Shown here: in pieces, positions 1-10,571 of the stretch
Layout of the letters: every line of letters begins with the position of its first letter
How positions within the stretch are numbered: position 1 is the first letter of the stretch
NCBI RefSeq assembly: GCF_003094615.1
Contig: NZ_QDKO01000007.1
Coordinates: forward strand, 52,441-116,440
DNA from: Caulobacter radicis
Lineage (GTDB): Bacteria > Pseudomonadota > Alphaproteobacteria > Caulobacterales > Caulobacteraceae
Reading direction: 5' to 3'
DNA length: 64,000 nt
The notes under the pieces: generated by a model
Database searches by the model: none
Told to the model about the DNA's origin: nothing
Seen by the model: the letters and a program-made list of their open reading frames with translations, nothing else
Position numbers and translations under genes: made by a program

Positions 1-1
1 G

Positions 2-142
2 CACATCCTGGCCTTCGAGGGCGACAGCCACGTCGAATGGTTCGAAGGCAACTTCGAGATGTACGAGGAAGACAAGAAGCGCCGCCTGGGCGCCGACAGC
101 CTGATCCCCAAGCGGATCAAGTTCCAGAAGTTCGCCCGCTAA
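2..142 (+). CDS. ettA: Energy-dependent translational throttle protein EttA (ABC-F), 3' end only
   Basis: The last 46 codons of an ABC-F ATPase; the 5' part lies outside the window. The tail reads GDSHVEWFEGNFEMYEEDK and ends IPKRIKFQKFAR, which is the characteristic C-terminal end of EttA (former YjjK), where the sequence after the second ABC domain closes with this conserved K-R-I-K-F motif. EttA binds the ribosomal E site and gates entry into elongation according to ATP/ADP level; it is cytosolic and soluble. A strong intrinsic terminator follows 30 bases after the stop codon, so the gene ends its transcription unit. The family is sure from the tail; the upstream partners cannot be seen. 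Confidence 0.85.
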   Translation, partial: HILAFEGDSHVEWFEGNFEMYEEDKKRRLGADSLIPKRIKFQKFAR

Positions 143-172
143 GCGCGAGCTTCGGTCGAAGACGAAGTGAGA

Positions 173-202
173 GGGGCGGCTCCACAGGAGCCGCCCCTTT
201 TG
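173..202 (+). terminator. Rho-independent terminator after ettA
   Basis: An 11-bp perfect GC-rich stem (173-183 with 187-197) has a 3-base loop and is followed by TTTT. It ends ettA and separates it from the convergent gene at 212-652. Confidence 0.9.
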
Positions 203-211
203 CTTTTGCGC

Positions 212-652
212 CTACTTGGGTTCCTTCGGCGGCATGACCGGATCCGAGCCGGGCAGGTTCGAGCCCGGGTTCGGCGCCATCATGTCGTCGGGCGGGGTGT
301 TGGTCGGCGGCGTGACCGGCATCGAGGGCGGGGCGTCGGTGGTCGGCGGATTGACCTGGGTGCTGGCGGCCGCGTCGCCCGACATCGAGCCGGTGGTCGA
401 GGCTGGCGGCAGGGTCGCGGAGGTGTCGGTGGAGGCGCCGACCGCGGCTTCGCCGGCCCACCAGTCCTTGGTCGCGCGCTGCTTGGCCGAGGCCTTGGAA
501 TAGGCTTCGAGCTGGCCGTAGGGGATCGGCTGCTTGGGGCTGGCGACGGCGGCCGAGGCCTTGATCTTCGGATTGGCGACGGCCGCGCCGCAGACGGCCC
601 CGGAGGCGACCAGGGCGAGCGTCGCGCCCGCCAGGAGGGTTTTCGTGAACAT
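212..652 (-). CDS. Hypothetical secreted protein with Pro/Thr-rich tail
   Basis: A 146-residue protein starting at the ATG at 652, with GGAG upstream. Residues 1-26 look like a Sec signal peptide (MFTKTLLAGATLALVASG, then an Ala-rich cleavage region). The middle holds a short polar segment with DWWAGEAA near residues 63-70. From about residue 75 the chain is low-complexity and rich in Pro, Thr, Ser, Ala and Met, which suggests an unstructured periplasmic or envelope segment. I do not recognise a domain. It converges on ettA across the terminator. A longer open frame extends upstream but runs antisense through the dehydrogenase gene and is not credible. Function unknown. Confidence 0.7.
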   Translation of the reverse strand: MFTKTLLAGATLALVASGAVCGAAVANPKIKASAAVASPKQPIPYGQLEAYSKASAKQRATKDWWAGEAAVGASTDTSATLPPASTTGSMSGDAAASTQVNPPTTDAPPSMPVTPPTNTPPDDMMAPNPGSNLPGSDPVMPPKEPK

Positions 653-907
653 GGGAGCTCTCCCTAAAGCGCCGGTTTCGGCGCCAGTCGATAAAACCCC
701 TTCGCGGTCAAGGCGTTCACAGCTTCGCCGCGAACGGAACCGTCGGCGCCCATGACGGGTTGAGAACGGCGCTTCAGATGTTCGTGCGTCGCGTGTTGAG
801 TGCTGGCGCGCGGGCGTCAGAGGAGTAGCCTGTTCCCCAGCAAGAACGATCGTCCCGCGGATCGGCGGCGGAGGCAGTCCGCCGCGCGCCGGGACCGGAG
901 AAGCCGT

Positions 908-1867
908 ATGTCGCAGACCCCCGTCGTGAAGCCCCACGTCGTCCTGTCCCACGAGATGCTCCTGCCGATGCAGCCGCTGCTCGAGGGCGCCTACGAGGTG
1001 CATCGCCTGTGGGACTATCCCGATCGCCTGGCCTTCCTGGAGGGGCCGGGCAAGCAGGTGCAGGCCATCGTCCACGCCGGTGAGATGGTGCTGCCGCGCG
1101 ACCTGCTGGCGGAGATGCCGCGCCTGGGCCTGATCGCCTGCGTCAGCGCCGGCTATGACGGCGTCGACGTGCCCTGGTGCCGGGCTCATGGCCTGGCGGT
1201 GACCCACTCGGTGGGGCTGAACGCCGGCGATGTGGCCGATCACGCCCTGGGTCTGCTGCTGAGCGCCTGGCGCGGGATCGGCGAGGGCGATCGCCGGGTG
1301 CGCGCCGGCCGCTGGACCTCGATGGACCGCATGGGGGCTCGCCACGGCCTGCGCGGCCGCAAGGCCGGGATCATCGGCCTGGGCCACATCGGCGAGGCCG
1401 TCGCTCGTCGCCTCGAAGCCTTCGACATCAAGGTCGCCTGGTGGGGGCCGCGCCCGAAGGAGGCCAACTGGCCGCGCGCCGAAAGCCTGCTGGCCCTGGC
1501 CCGCGACAGCGACATCCTGGTGGTCTGCGCCCGGCCGGACGCCAGCAACCGCCACATGGTCAATGCCGGGGTGATCGACGCCCTGGGTCCGCACGGCCTG
1601 CTGGTCAACGTCTCGCGCGGGTCGCTGGTCGACGAGGACGCCCTGGTCGCGGCGCTGAAGGACGGCCGCCTGGGCATGGCCGCGCTGGACGTGTTCGAGC
1701 AGGAGCCTACCCCGCCGGCGCGCTGGGCCGACGTGCCCCATACCGTGCTGACCCCGCACATGGCCGGCGCGACGCTGGACAGCATCCCGGCCATGGTCAA
1801 CCTGACCCTGGAAAACCTGCGCCGCTACTTCCACGGCGAGCCTCTGGCCAGCCCCGTGGCGGCCTGA
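908..1867 (+). CDS. D-2-hydroxyacid dehydrogenase (NAD(P)-dependent)
   Basis: A 319-residue enzyme of the D-isomer-specific 2-hydroxyacid dehydrogenase family, reducing 2-oxoacids such as glyoxylate or hydroxypyruvate or working in reverse. The nucleotide-binding glycine motif GLGHIG is at residues 157-162. The catalytic set is visible: Arg237 in VNVSRGSLVDE, Glu266 in DVFEQEP, and His284 in LTPHMAG. The ATG at 908 is chosen because GGAG lies a few bases upstream and the homologous part begins there; the open frame upstream to 800 is Arg-rich noncoding-type sequence. A VOC protein follows 32 bases later and may be cotranscribed. The exact substrate cannot be told from sequence; glyoxylate/hydroxypyruvate reductase is the likely range. 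Confidence 0.9.
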   Translation: MSQTPVVKPHVVLSHEMLLPMQPLLEGAYEVHRLWDYPDRLAFLEGPGKQVQAIVHAGEMVLPRDLLAEMPRLGLIACVSAGYDGVDVPWCRAHGLAVTHSVGLNAGDVADHALGLLLSAWRGIGEGDRRVRAGRWTSMDRMGARHGLRGRKAGIIGLGHIGEAVARRLEAFDIKVAWWGPRPKEANWPRAESLLALARDSDILVVCARPDASNRHMVNAGVIDALGPHGLLVNVSRGSLVDEDALVAALKDGRLGMAALDVFEQEPTPPARWADVPHTVLTPHMAGATLDSIPAMVNLTLENLRRYFHGEPLASPVAA

Positions 1868-1899
1868 GGTCTGTAGGCGGCAAGAGGGAAGGGGATCGC

Positions 1900-2265
1900 A
1901 TGGCCAAGGTGCTGGGTCTGGGCGGCGTGTTCTTCAAGGCGGACGACCCCAAGGGGCTGGCCGCCTGGTACGCGCGGGTGCTGGGGATCAAGGTCGAGGA
2001 CTGGGGCGGGGCGATGTTCAGCCACCCGAAGGTCGGCATGACCAACTGGTCGCCGTTCCCGGCCGACACCCGCTATTTCGAGCCGTCGACCGCGCCGTTC
2101 ATGATCAACCTGATCGTCGACGACATCGACGGCGTGCTGGCCAAGGCCGCCGCCGAGGGCGTCGAGCCGACCGGGCGGCAGGACGAGGAGTACGGCCGCT
2201 TCGCTTGGCTGGTGGATCCGGCCGGTTTCAAGGTCGAGCTGTGGCAGCCGGCCGCCGAAGGTTGA
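1900..2265 (+). CDS. VOC (glyoxalase/bleomycin resistance) superfamily protein
   Basis: A 121-residue single-module protein of the vicinal oxygen chelate fold. It opens with a beta strand ending in ADDPKGLAAWYARVLGIKVEDWG, the standard first helix and turn of the fold, and closes with the second half-module FAWLVDPAGFKVELWQP, whose Glu is the usual metal-ligand position. Members act as isomerases, dioxygenases or binding proteins; the substrate is not predictable here. It sits 32 bases after the dehydrogenase gene on the same strand, with AGAGGGAAGGGG upstream serving as ribosome binding site, so a two-gene unit is likely. The following 139 bases hold the promoter and operator of the methionine operon. 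Confidence 0.85.
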   Translation: MAKVLGLGGVFFKADDPKGLAAWYARVLGIKVEDWGGAMFSHPKVGMTNWSPFPADTRYFEPSTAPFMINLIVDDIDGVLAKAAAEGVEPTGRQDEEYGRFAWLVDPAGFKVELWQPAAEG

Positions 2266-2382
2266 GGATTGGAAGATTTATCCCCGATCCCGTCGCCAGG
2301 GTCGCGCGGAAGGGCTTTTTGATCTCCGCGCGGCGGGATATGGAGCGCCCCGCTGTCACAGAATTCGCTTGCCAAATCGGAC

Positions 2383-2398
2383 ATAAAGATATCTTTAT
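2383..2398. promoter_or_regulatory. Perfect 16-bp palindromic operator of the met operon
   Basis: ATAAAGATATCTTTAT is a perfect inverted repeat, AT-rich in a GC-rich neighbourhood, ending 6 bases before the start codon of the ArsR-type regulator. Upstream is TTGCCA (2369-2374), a candidate -35 element, and TTTATAT (2394-2400) could be the -10, so a bound regulator would cover the core promoter. No Shine-Dalgarno fits between palindrome and ATG, which suggests a leaderless transcript. Autoregulation is inferred from position; the palindrome itself is seen directly. Confidence 0.75.
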
Positions 2399-2404
2399 AT
2401 CCCT

Positions 2405-3382
2405 ATGGCGCTATCGAGCGAACAGGTTGTCGACGTACTGCGGGCGGCGGGCGAAAGCACCCGTCTGCGCATCCTCGCGCTGCTGGCCGTCGAGGAGCTT
2501 TCGGTGCTCGAGCTGTGCCGGATTCTCGACCAGAGCCAGCCGCGCGTCTCTCGCCACCTGAAGCTGCTGGCCGAGGCCGGGCTGGTCGAGCGTTTCCCCG
2601 ATGGGGCCTGGGTGTTCTACCGCCTGGCCGGAACCTCGGGCGGCGGGGCGGTGGTCGCCGCGGCCCTTGCGCTGATCGGCGCTGACGACGAGGTGGTGCG
2701 GGGCGACGCCAGCCAATTGGCGGCCGTGCGGGCCGAGCGCTCGGCCGGCGCCCAGGCCTATTTCGCCCGCAACGCCGCGCGCTGGAACGAGATCCGCTCG
2801 CTCTATGTCGACGAGAAGGAGGTCGAGACGGCCATCCTGCGCGCGACCGGCGAGGGCCCCTTCGACGAGATGGTCGACCTGGGCGCCGGCGCTGGCCGGA
2901 TGCTGACGCTCCTTGGCGGACGGGCGGTCAACGCCCTGGGCCTGGACCTGTCGCAGCAGATGCTCAACATCGCCCGCGACGAGGTGGCCAAGGCCGGACT
3001 GACGGCCTGCGAGCTGCGTCACGGCGACATCTTCGACACCGGCCTGCCGGGCGGCTGCGCCGACCTCGTCACCGTGCACCAGGTGCTGCATTATCTGGGC
3101 GACCCCGCCGCGGCCGTGGTCGAGGCCGCGCGCCTGGTGGGCAAGGGCGGCCTGCTGCTGATCGCCGACTTCGCCCCGCACGACCACGAGTTCCTGCGCG
3201 AGGCCCACCAGCATCGCCGCCTGGGCTTCGCCGACGACGAGATCCTGCCGTGGATCGAGGCCGCGGGCCTGGTCCCCGAAACCAACATCGCCCTGCCGCC
3301 GACCACGGCCGAGGGGCTGACCGTCAAGATCTGGACCGCCCGGCGCCCCGGCGCGGCCCTCGCCGAAAGGACCGCCGCATGA
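2405..3382 (+). CDS. ArsR-family regulator fused to SAM-dependent methyltransferase domain (SahR/SamR-like)
   Basis: A 325-residue two-domain protein. Residues 1-75 are an ArsR-type winged helix (LRILALLAVEELSVLELCRILD, then QSQPRVSRHLKLLAEAGLVER), without the Cys clusters of metal-sensing ArsR proteins. Residues about 120-310 are a class I methyltransferase fold with the SAM-binding motif VDLGAGAGRM at 157-166 and HGDIFDTGLP further on. Regulators of this build beside methionine genes in proteobacteria are described as sensing SAM or S-adenosylhomocysteine, and a palindrome lies directly before the start. It heads the methionine operon and overlaps metF by ATGA. Whether the methyltransferase domain is catalytic or only a ligand sensor cannot be decided from sequence; a sensor role is my preferred reading. 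Confidence 0.88.
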   Translation: MALSSEQVVDVLRAAGESTRLRILALLAVEELSVLELCRILDQSQPRVSRHLKLLAEAGLVERFPDGAWVFYRLAGTSGGGAVVAAALALIGADDEVVRGDASQLAAVRAERSAGAQAYFARNAARWNEIRSLYVDEKEVETAILRATGEGPFDEMVDLGAGAGRMLTLLGGRAVNALGLDLSQQMLNIARDEVAKAGLTACELRHGDIFDTGLPGGCADLVTVHQVLHYLGDPAAAVVEAARLVGKGGLLLIADFAPHDHEFLREAHQHRRLGFADDEILPWIEAAGLVPETNIALPPTTAEGLTVKIWTARRPGAALAERTAA

Positions 3383-4329
3383 CCCTGCCGCCCACCCGTC
3401 GCGTGATCGGGCCGGTGGCCCGCGCCGGCGAGCGTCCCGTCGGCGCCGCCCGGCCGCGCGTGTCGTTCGAGTTCTTCCCGCCCAAGACCGAGAAGATGGA
3501 AGCCAGCCTGTGGGAGGCGATCACCCGCCTGGCCCCGCTGGACCCGGCCTTCGTCTCGGTGACCTACGGCGCCGGCGGCTCGACCCGCGAGCGTACGCAC
3601 CGTACGGTCAAGCGCATCCTCGACGAGACCAGCCTGAAGCCGGCCGCCCACCTGACCTGCGTCGGCGCCAGCCGCGCAGAGGTCGACGAGGTCATCCACG
3701 ACTACTGGAACATCGGCGTGCGCCACATCGTGTCGCTGCGCGGCGACCCGCCTCCGGGCGAGGGCGGCATCGGCGGTGTCTACGTGCCGCGCGAGGACGG
3801 CTACAAGAACGCCACCGAACTCACCGCCGCCCTGCGGGGCGTCGCGCCGTTCGAGGTGCTGGTCGGGGTCTATCCCGAAAAGCATCCCGAGAGCCCGTCG
3901 CTGGACCACGACATCGAGGTGCTGAAGGCCAAGGTCGACGCCGGCGCGACCCTGGGCATCAGCCAGTTCTTCTTCGACATCGACGCCTTCCTGCGCTTCG
4001 TCGACAAGGCGCGCGCCGCCGGGATCACCATCCCGATCGTGCCGGGCGTCATGCCGGTGACCAACTTCAAGGGCCTCAAGACGATGTCGGCCGCGTGCCA
4101 GACCTCGGTGCCGTCGTGGCTGGCCAACCTGTTCGAGGGCCTGGACGAGGATCCGGAGACCCGCCGCCTGATCGCCTGCTCGGTGGCGGCCGAAATGTGC
4201 GCCAAGCTTCAGGAGCAGGGCTTCAACGACTTCCACTTCTACACGCTGAACCGCGCCGACCTCGTCTACGCCATCTGCCGGGTGCTGGGCGTGCGCGAGA
4301 CCGCCCCGGCCCACGAGGCGGCTGCATGA
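3379..4329 (+). CDS. metF: 5,10-methylenetetrahydrofolate reductase
   Basis: A 316-residue flavoprotein that reduces methylene-THF to 5-methyl-THF, the methyl donor for methionine synthase. The N-terminal barrel shows VSFEFFPPKTEKMEASLWE with the catalytic Glu of the family, then FVSVTYGAGGSTRERT, HLTCVGASRAEVDEV and VSLRGDPP, all standard MetF motifs; GISQFFFD and PIVPGVMPVTNFK follow. The start at 3379 overlaps the regulator's stop as ATGA, and its own stop overlaps the next start the same way, so translation is coupled along the operon. The first 27 residues are a polar extension before the conserved core. Identification is firm. Confidence 0.96.
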   Translation: MTLPPTRRVIGPVARAGERPVGAARPRVSFEFFPPKTEKMEASLWEAITRLAPLDPAFVSVTYGAGGSTRERTHRTVKRILDETSLKPAAHLTCVGASRAEVDEVIHDYWNIGVRHIVSLRGDPPPGEGGIGGVYVPREDGYKNATELTAALRGVAPFEVLVGVYPEKHPESPSLDHDIEVLKAKVDAGATLGISQFFFDIDAFLRFVDKARAAGITIPIVPGVMPVTNFKGLKTMSAACQTSVPSWLANLFEGLDEDPETRRLIACSVAAEMCAKLQEQGFNDFHFYTLNRADLVYAICRVLGVRETAPAHEAAA

Positions 4330-5186
4330 AGGCCCTGGTTCTCGCCCTGGCGCTGGGCCTGGCCTCGACGAGCGTCGTCGCCCAAGCTGACGACAACGCC
4401 AACTGGACGCGGCCGATCAAGCCGTACCGGGTGGCGGGCAACATCTATTACGTCGGCTCCGAGGGCCTGTCGGCCTGGCTGATCACCACGTCGGAGGGCC
4501 ACGTCCTGCTCGACGGCGGTCCGTCGGCGGAAGGCGGCAAGCTGATCGAGCGCAGCATCCAGTCGCTGGGCTTCAAGCTGTCGGACGTGAAGGTGCTGAT
4601 CAACACCCACGCCCACTACGACCATGCCGGGGGCCTGGCCCAGCTGAAGGCCGACACCGGGGGCAAGCTGTGGGCCTCGCGCGCCGACAAGCAGGCCCTG
4701 GAGAAGGGCCAGCACTTCGGCGACAACGCCAACGGCCTGACGCCCTTTCCGGCCGTGAAGGTCGACAAGACGTTCGGCGACGAGCAGAAGCTGAAGATGG
4801 GCGGCACGACCCTCGTCGCCCACCTGACGCCTGGCCACACCATCGGCTGCACCAGCTGGACCACCCAGGTGGTCGAGAAGGGGAGGCCGCTGAACGTGAC
4901 CTTCCCGTGCTCGCTGTCGGTGGCCGGCAACGTGCTGGTCGGCAACAAGACCCACAAGTCGATCGTCGCCGACTACCGCGCCAGCTTCGCGGCGCTGCGG
5001 GCCATCCCGACCGACATCATGCTGCCCAGCCACGAAGAGCAGGGCGACCTCTTGGCCAAGCGCCAGAAGCAGCTGCGCGGCGACGCGGACGCCTTCATCG
5101 ATCCGACCGAGCTGACCCGTTTCGTCGACGGCTACGAGACCCGGTTCAACCAGGAACTGGCGCGTCAGCAGGGAGCCGCCAAATGA
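4326..5186 (+). CDS. Subclass B3 metallo-beta-lactamase (CAU-1 type)
   Basis: A 286-residue protein with a Sec signal peptide (residues 1-19, ending SVVAQA). The zinc site is complete for a B3 enzyme: HAHYDH at residues 95-100 gives His95, His97, Asp99 and His100, with His171 in TPGHT and His236 in PSHEE; no B1-type ligand Cys is seen. Length and motif set match CAU-1 (Mbl1b), the chromosomal B3 enzyme of Caulobacter, which hydrolyses penicillins, cephalosporins and carbapenems in the periplasm. It is translationally coupled on both sides (ATGA overlaps) with metF and metH, an odd place for a resistance enzyme, so a housekeeping hydrolase role is possible. Fold and subclass are firm; the physiological substrate is not known. 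Confidence 0.9.
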   Translation: MKALVLALALGLASTSVVAQADDNANWTRPIKPYRVAGNIYYVGSEGLSAWLITTSEGHVLLDGGPSAEGGKLIERSIQSLGFKLSDVKVLINTHAHYDHAGGLAQLKADTGGKLWASRADKQALEKGQHFGDNANGLTPFPAVKVDKTFGDEQKLKMGGTTLVAHLTPGHTIGCTSWTTQVVEKGRPLNVTFPCSLSVAGNVLVGNKTHKSIVADYRASFAALRAIPTDIMLPSHEEQGDLLAKRQKQLRGDADAFIDPTELTRFVDGYETRFNQELARQQGAAK

Positions 5187-6259
5187 CCGACCTTTCCATC
5201 CGCGCCAACCGTGTCGCCGCCCTCAAGGCCGCCGCCAAGGAGCGCATCCTCATTCTCGACGGCTCCTGGGGCGTGATGTTCCAGAAGAAGAAGCTGACCG
5301 AGGCCGACTATCGGGCCGAGCGCTTCGCCGACTTCGACGGGCAGATGAAGGGCAACAACGACATCCTGTGCCTGACCCGGCCCGATCTCGTGGCCGAGCT
5401 TCACGACGCCTATTTCGCCGCCGGCGCCGACATCTCCGAGACCAACACCTTCTCGGGCACGACCATCGCCCAGGCCGACTATCACCTGGGCGAACAGGAC
5501 GTCTGGGACATCAACCTGGAGGGCGCGAAGATCGGCCGTCAGGTCGCCGACCGCTGGAACGGCGAAAACCCCGACCGTCCGAAGTTCATCGCCGGCTCGA
5601 TCGGCCCGCTGAACGTCATGCTGTCGATGTCGTCGGACGTGAACGACCCGGGCGCGCGCAAGGTGACCTTCGACCAGGTCTACCAGGCCTATCGCCAGCA
5701 GGTGGACGCCCTCTACCAGGGCGGGGTCGACCTGTTCCTGATCGAGACCATCACCGACACCCTGAACTGCAAGGCGGCCATCAAGGCGATCCTCGACTGG
5801 CGCGACGAGGGCCACGAGGAGCTGCCGATCTGGATCAGCGGCACGATCACCGACCGCTCGGGCCGCACCCTGTCGGGCCAGACGGCCGAGGCGTTCTGGA
5901 ACTCGATCAAGCACTGCAAGCCCTTCGCCGTCGGGTTCAACTGCGCCCTGGGCGCGGACCTGATGCGCCCGCACATCGCCGAGATGGCGCGCATCGCCGA
6001 CACCCTGGTCGCGGCCTATCCCAACGCCGGCCTGCCCAACGCCATGGGCGAGTACGACGAGGAGCCGCACGAGACCGGCCACGCCCTGCATGAGTGGGCC
6101 AAGGACGGTCTGGTCAACATCCTGGGCGGCTGCTGCGGCACTACCCCCGACCATATCCGCCACGTGGCGGACGAGGTGCGCGGCGTCACGCCCCGCGCTA
6201 TTCCTGAGCGCCCCAAGGCCATGCGCCTTGCCGGCCTGGAACCCTTCGAGCTGGCCTGA
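5183..6259 (+). CDS. metH: Methionine synthase, homocysteine S-methyltransferase subunit (split MetH, N-terminal part)
   Basis: A 358-residue protein equal to the N-terminal homocysteine-binding barrel of cobalamin-dependent MetH. It starts with [13 protein letters not shown] and contains [22 protein letters not shown] and the zinc-binding cysteines Cys254 (FNCALG) and Cys317-Cys318 (GGCCG), which hold and activate the homocysteine thiolate. The polypeptide stops here; the folate, cobalamin and reactivation domains are coded separately from 7679, after two intervening genes. It overlaps the beta-lactamase stop by ATGA. The two parts must associate to make active methionine synthase. A split MetH is known in several alphaproteobacteria, so this is unlikely to be a broken gene. 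Confidence 0.95.
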   Translation: MTDLSIRANRVAALKAAAKERILILDGSWGVMFQKKKLTEADYRAERFADFDGQMKGNNDILCLTRPDLVAELHDAYFAAGADISETNTFSGTTIAQADYHLGEQDVWDINLEGAKIGRQVADRWNGENPDRPKFIAGSIGPLNVMLSMSSDVNDPGARKVTFDQVYQAYRQQVDALYQGGVDLFLIETITDTLNCKAAIKAILDWRDEGHEELPIWISGTITDRSGRTLSGQTAEAFWNSIKHCKPFAVGFNCALGADLMRPHIAEMARIADTLVAAYPNAGLPNAMGEYDEEPHETGHALHEWAKDGLVNILGGCCGTTPDHIRHVADEVRGVTPRAIPERPKAMRLAGLEPFELA

Positions 6260-6273
6260 TCGAGTACGAGACG

Positions 6274-7278
6274 ATGCGCACCACCATCCTTTTCGGCGGC
6301 CCCAGCCGCGAGCGTCTCGTGGCCGTGGCCAGCGCCCAGGGCCTGTCGCGGACCCTGCCGGAAGCCGATCTTTGGTTCTGGGCCCCGGACGGCTGGGTCT
6401 ATGTCGCAACCCAGGACGTCTTGCTGGGCCATGAGCGCCCGTTCGAACTGGATCTGCCGACCGAAGGCGCGCCGATCGGCGACATCGAGGCGGCCCTGGA
6501 CCTGGCCGTCCGCGAGGACCGGGTTCTGCTGCTGAGCCTGCACGGCGGCTTCGCCGAGGACGGCGGCCTGCAGGCGCTGTGCGAAGCCAGGGGCGTGGCT
6601 TTCACCGGCTCGGGTTCGGAGGCCAGCCGCCTGGCCTTCGGCAAGATCCTGGCCAAGGAAGTCGTCGGCAGGGCCGGCGTCTCGGTTCCCGAAAGCATCT
6701 TCCTGGAGGGCGCCGAGGGGGCGCTGGCCGACTATGGCCGGCTGATCGCCAAGCCGGCCGAGGACGGCTCGAGCTATGGACTGATCTTCGTCGACGGCCC
6801 CGCCGATCTGGCGACCGTCGCCGAGGCGGCCAAGGAGATGCCTTACCTCCTCGAACCCTTCGTGCAGGGGCTGGAATCGACCTGCGGCGTGCTGGAGCTG
6901 GCCAGCGGCGAGCTGATCGCCCTGCCGCCGGTGGAGATCCGTCCGTCGGCCGGCAAGTTCGACTACAAGTCCAAGTACCTGGCCAAGGACACGGTCGAGA
7001 TCTGCCCGGCGACCTTCGCGCCGGAGGTCAACGCCGCCCTGCAGGATCAGGCCCTGAAGGCTCACAAGGCGCTGGGCTGCCGCGGCTATTCGCGTTCGGA
7101 CTTCATCGTCTCCGACCGTGGCCTCGTCTATCTGGAAACCAACACCCTGCCGGGCCTGACGGCCTCGTCGCTGTATCCCAAGGCGCTGAAGGCGCAGGGG
7201 ATCGAGTTCGGCGAGTTCCTGCGCGGCCAGCTGGCCCTTGCCGAGGCCCGCGCCAAGCAGACCGTGACGGCGGCCTGA
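6274..7278 (+). CDS. D-alanine--D-alanine ligase family ATP-grasp enzyme
   Basis: A 334-residue ATP-grasp protein with the Ddl layout: an N-terminal preATP-grasp part ([19 protein letters not shown]), the substrate-side loop [25 protein letters not shown] followed by [14 protein letters not shown], the ATP-grasp core ([24 protein letters not shown]) and the metal-binding end [19 protein letters not shown]. Ddl enzymes join two D-Ala for peptidoglycan. This copy lies inside the methionine operon, 14 bases after metH part 1, not in a cell-division cluster, so it may be a paralogue with another amino-acid substrate. [12 protein letters not shown] fits the Ddl family well. Substrate uncertain. 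Confidence 0.85.
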   Translation: MRTTILFGGPSRERLVAVASAQGLSRTLPEADLWFWAPDGWVYVATQDVLLGHERPFELDLPTEGAPIGDIEAALDLAVREDRVLLLSLHGGFAEDGGLQALCEARGVAFTGSGSEASRLAFGKILAKEVVGRAGVSVPESIFLEGAEGALADYGRLIAKPAEDGSSYGLIFVDGPADLATVAEAAKEMPYLLEPFVQGLESTCGVLELASGELIALPPVEIRPSAGKFDYKSKYLAKDTVEICPATFAPEVNAALQDQALKAHKALGCRGYSRSDFIVSDRGLVYLETNTLPGLTASSLYPKALKAQGIEFGEFLRGQLALAEARAKQTVTAA

Positions 7279-7280
7279 TC

Positions 7281-7678
7281 ATGAGCGCCTGGGACAACGG
7301 ACCGTTCGACAATGACGAGGCGGCCGACTTCATCGAGGACCTGGCGCAGGCGCCGGACTGGCGCACGGTGGTGCGCATCCTCGAGCACGTGACCAAGGCC
7401 GTGGGCTATCTGGAAGCGCCCGAGGGCGAGATGGCCGTGGCCGCCGCGGCCATCGTGGCGGCCTGCATCGGCGACGTCGCCGTGCTGCCTGACGACCAGA
7501 GCGGCCTCAAGGACGCCCTGGGCGCCCCGCCCGAGGGCCTCGTCCCGCTGGCGCGCGCGGCCCTGGCCCGCGTGGTCGCCCCCGCTTCCGAAATCGACGA
7601 ACTCTGGCAGGAAGGCGACGCGCACGATGCGTGGCTGACCCACATCGCCAGCCTGCAGAATATCCTGAGCGCATCCCA

Positions 7679-7682
<4 letters not shown>
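7281..7682 (+). CDS. DUF4259 domain-containing protein
   Basis: A 133-residue acidic protein. It opens with [20 protein letters not shown], the diagnostic start of the DUF4259 family (G-x-F-x-N-D-x-A-x-D-F), and continues with an Ala-rich helical segment (residues about 48-62) and further helices. Cytosolic; function unknown. It begins two bases after the stop of the ATP-grasp gene and overlaps the second metH gene by ATGA, so it is fully embedded in the methionine operon. The overlap implies coupled translation rather than insertion of an independent unit. Family assignment is good, role unknown. Confidence 0.85.
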
Positions 7683-10354
<2,672 letters not shown>

Positions 10355-10363
10355 GGACCGAAA

Positions 10364-10500
10364 TCCTCCCCCTGAAGGGGGAGGTGGCCCGAAGGGCCGG
10401 AGGGGGGAAAGTTCCGCTGACGGCGGTTCTTCTCACTTCTCTTTAGTTACATCCCCCTCCGTCGGCTTCGCCGACACCTCCCCCCTCAGGGGGAGGATCT
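10364..10500. repeat. Intergenic palindromic repeat, CCTCCCCCT family (copy 1)
   Basis: A nested inverted repeat: an outer pair, TCCTCCCCCTGAAGGGGGAG at the left and its counterpart CTCCCCCCTCAGGGGGAGGA at the right, encloses an inner hairpin GGCCCGAAGGGCC and GTCGGCTTCGCCGAC. Copies with the same parts recur at 16061, 25733, 31033 and 45389. It lies between metH and the beta-glucosidase gene and may act as terminator or mRNA-end stabiliser. Confidence 0.85.
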
Positions 10501-10571
10501 GGCTGCTCTGGCCAAGTCCTGCGCTTTCAGGTCATCCTCTCCCCAACGAATGACCCTGGGGGAGTGGGGCG

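Noticed and set aside
212..1834. 540-codon open frame on the minus strand
   Set aside because: Only its last 146 codons look like a protein; the rest is antisense to the dehydrogenase gene, with no start site, and exists because high GC leaves few stops.
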